Below are positions 63,331 through 64,000 of a DNA stretch of 64,000 nucleotides, piece by piece. Made by a program: the position numbers and the translations under genes. Every line of letters starts with the position of its first letter. Within the stretch, counting starts at the first letter, position 1. This DNA is from Clostridium rectalis (lineage in GTDB: Bacteria > Bacillota > Clostridia > Clostridiales > Clostridiaceae): assembly GCF_900626095.1 (NCBI RefSeq), contig NZ_UYZZ01000004.1, forward strand, positions 62,001-126,000, read 5' to 3'. The notes beneath the pieces were generated by a model. The model did no database searches, was not told the DNA's origin, and saw only the letters and a list, made by a program, of their open reading frames with translations.

Positions 63331-64000
63331 ATGCAGGAAACTTTAATAAGAGAAATAATTTATAATATAGAGAAGGTTATAATAGGTAAAGAATTGGAAA
63401 TTTTTAATATATTAAAAGGGATATTAGCAGATGGGCATGTATTAATAGAGGATGTCCCAGGTGTTGGAAAAACAACTTTGGTAAAAGCTTTAGCTAAAAC
63501 TTTTAGTTTATCATACAAAAGAATTCAGTTTACTCCTGATTTGCTACCATCAGATATTTTAGGTGTATCTATATACAATCAAAAAAATGGAGAATTTGAG
63601 TTTATAAAAGGACCTATATTTTCCAATATAGTTTTGGCTGATGAAATAAATAGAACATCACCTAAAACTCAATCTGCATTATTAGAAGTTATGGAAGAAA
63701 AACAGGTATCAGAAGGTAATATAACCTATAAATTAAGGGAGCCATTTATAGTCCTGGCTACCCAAAATCCAATAGAGTATGAGGGGACTTATATTCTTCC
63801 AGAGGCACAGTTGGATAGATTTATTATAAAAGTAAATGTTGGATATCCAAATAAAGAATATGAAAGTAAAATGTTAAAATTATATAGGAATAATAATCCT
63901 TTGGAGGATATTTCTAGTGTGGCAACTGGGAGTGATTTAGTTAATTTACAAAAGAAAGTAAAGGATGTATATGTAGCAGATAAAATTAATGAATATATTG
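63331..64000 (+). CDS. MoxR-family AAA+ ATPase (5' part, cut by window end)
   Basis: Open from the ATG at 63331 (AGAGGTG upstream) to the last base, 223 codons visible. Features of a MoxR ATPase: IIGKELEIFNILKGILADGHVLIEDVPGVGKTT-type start with Walker A GVGKTT (about 46-51), ADEINRTSPKTQSALLEVMEE containing Walker B, and ATQNPIEYEGTYILPEAQLDRF (sensor region). MoxR proteins chaperone or activate partner proteins, often encoded next door together with a DUF58 protein; those genes would lie to the right of the window. The C-terminal lid is outside the window. Confidence 0.92.
   Translation, partial: MQETLIREIIYNIEKVIIGKELEIFNILKGILADGHVLIEDVPGVGKTTLVKALAKTFSLSYKRIQFTPDLLPSDILGVSIYNQKNGEFEFIKGPIFSNIVLADEINRTSPKTQSALLEVMEEKQVSEGNITYKLREPFIVLATQNPIEYEGTYILPEAQLDRFIIKVNVGYPNKEYESKMLKLYRNNNPLEDISSVATGSDLVNLQKKVKDVYVADKINEYI

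Overview
The window is a contiguous stretch of a low-GC, spore-forming Firmicutes chromosome, most likely Clostridium sensu stricto. Evidence for this is the strong A+T richness, AGGAGG-type ribosome sites, frequent TTG/GTG starts, clostridial spore genes (yyaC, sleB, a CotF-like pair), anaerobe proteins (rubrerythrin, a corrinoid protein with its RACo-type activator) and typical clostridial RNA elements. I do not assign a species. Most of the window is ordinary core chromosome. I saw no insertion sequence, prophage, CRISPR array or rRNA operon.

Layout. 1-2.5 kb: the MreB/Mbl actin, spore protease YyaC and a TtcA-like tRNA thiolase. 2.8-3.2 kb: a tandemly duplicated tRNA-Thr/tRNA-Tyr array with its own promoter and terminator. 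3.3-8.8 kb: SAM-I riboswitch and metK, recD2, and a comFA-like/comFC pair in which ComFA looks degenerate. 8.8-13.7 kb: a structured raiA-motif RNA, hpf, secA, and prfB with its programmed +1 frameshift. 13.7-23 kb: an M28 peptidase, tex, FMN riboswitch and ribU, a FliK-like/FlhB-like (YlqG/YlqH) pair, a metallophosphoesterase, a DUF2225 protein and a small alarmone synthetase. 23-27 kb: leuS behind a leucine T-box, thiT behind a TPP riboswitch, and tRNA-Gln(CTG).

27-36.5 kb: a compact four-gene minus-strand cluster (CYTH, DUF5685, a J-domain protein with a Cys-rich tail, a membrane protein), then a CotF-like pair, csp, a nucleoid-associated protein, class II fba, a DUF421/DUF4363 pair, a TGS-nucleoside kinase and rubrerythrin with two small genes. 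37-46.5 kb: pssA, a CBS protein, a lipid kinase, a YgiQ radical SAM protein, a divergent corrinoid protein/RACo-like activator pair, and an M-box Mg2+ riboswitch upstream of a soluble PRC-MgtE_N-CBS protein that lacks the transporter domain. 46.5-50 kb: an MFS transporter, a MerR regulator with a 19-bp-spacer promoter, and sleB. 50-56.9 kb: a cysteine T-box with cysK-cysE, queG, plsC, nth, malic enzyme and cinA. 57-64 kb: lemA-TPM, a zinc-dependent PLC-fold protein, a class II aldolase, an M42 peptidase, a VanW protein and a MoxR ATPase cut by the window end.

Themes. Metabolic genes here are mostly controlled by cis-acting RNA: SAM, FMN, TPP and Mg2+ riboswitches plus Leu and Cys T-boxes. In both T-boxes the specifier codon and the base expected to pair with the tRNA discriminator agree with the downstream gene. 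The parts I find least explained are the CYTH-DUF5685-J-domain cluster, the raiA RNA between comFC and hpf, the transporter-less M-box locus, the degenerate ComFA, the non-flagellar FliK/FlhB-like pair and the corrinoid pair with no methyltransferase beside it. Function calls rest on motif recognition from the sequence alone.
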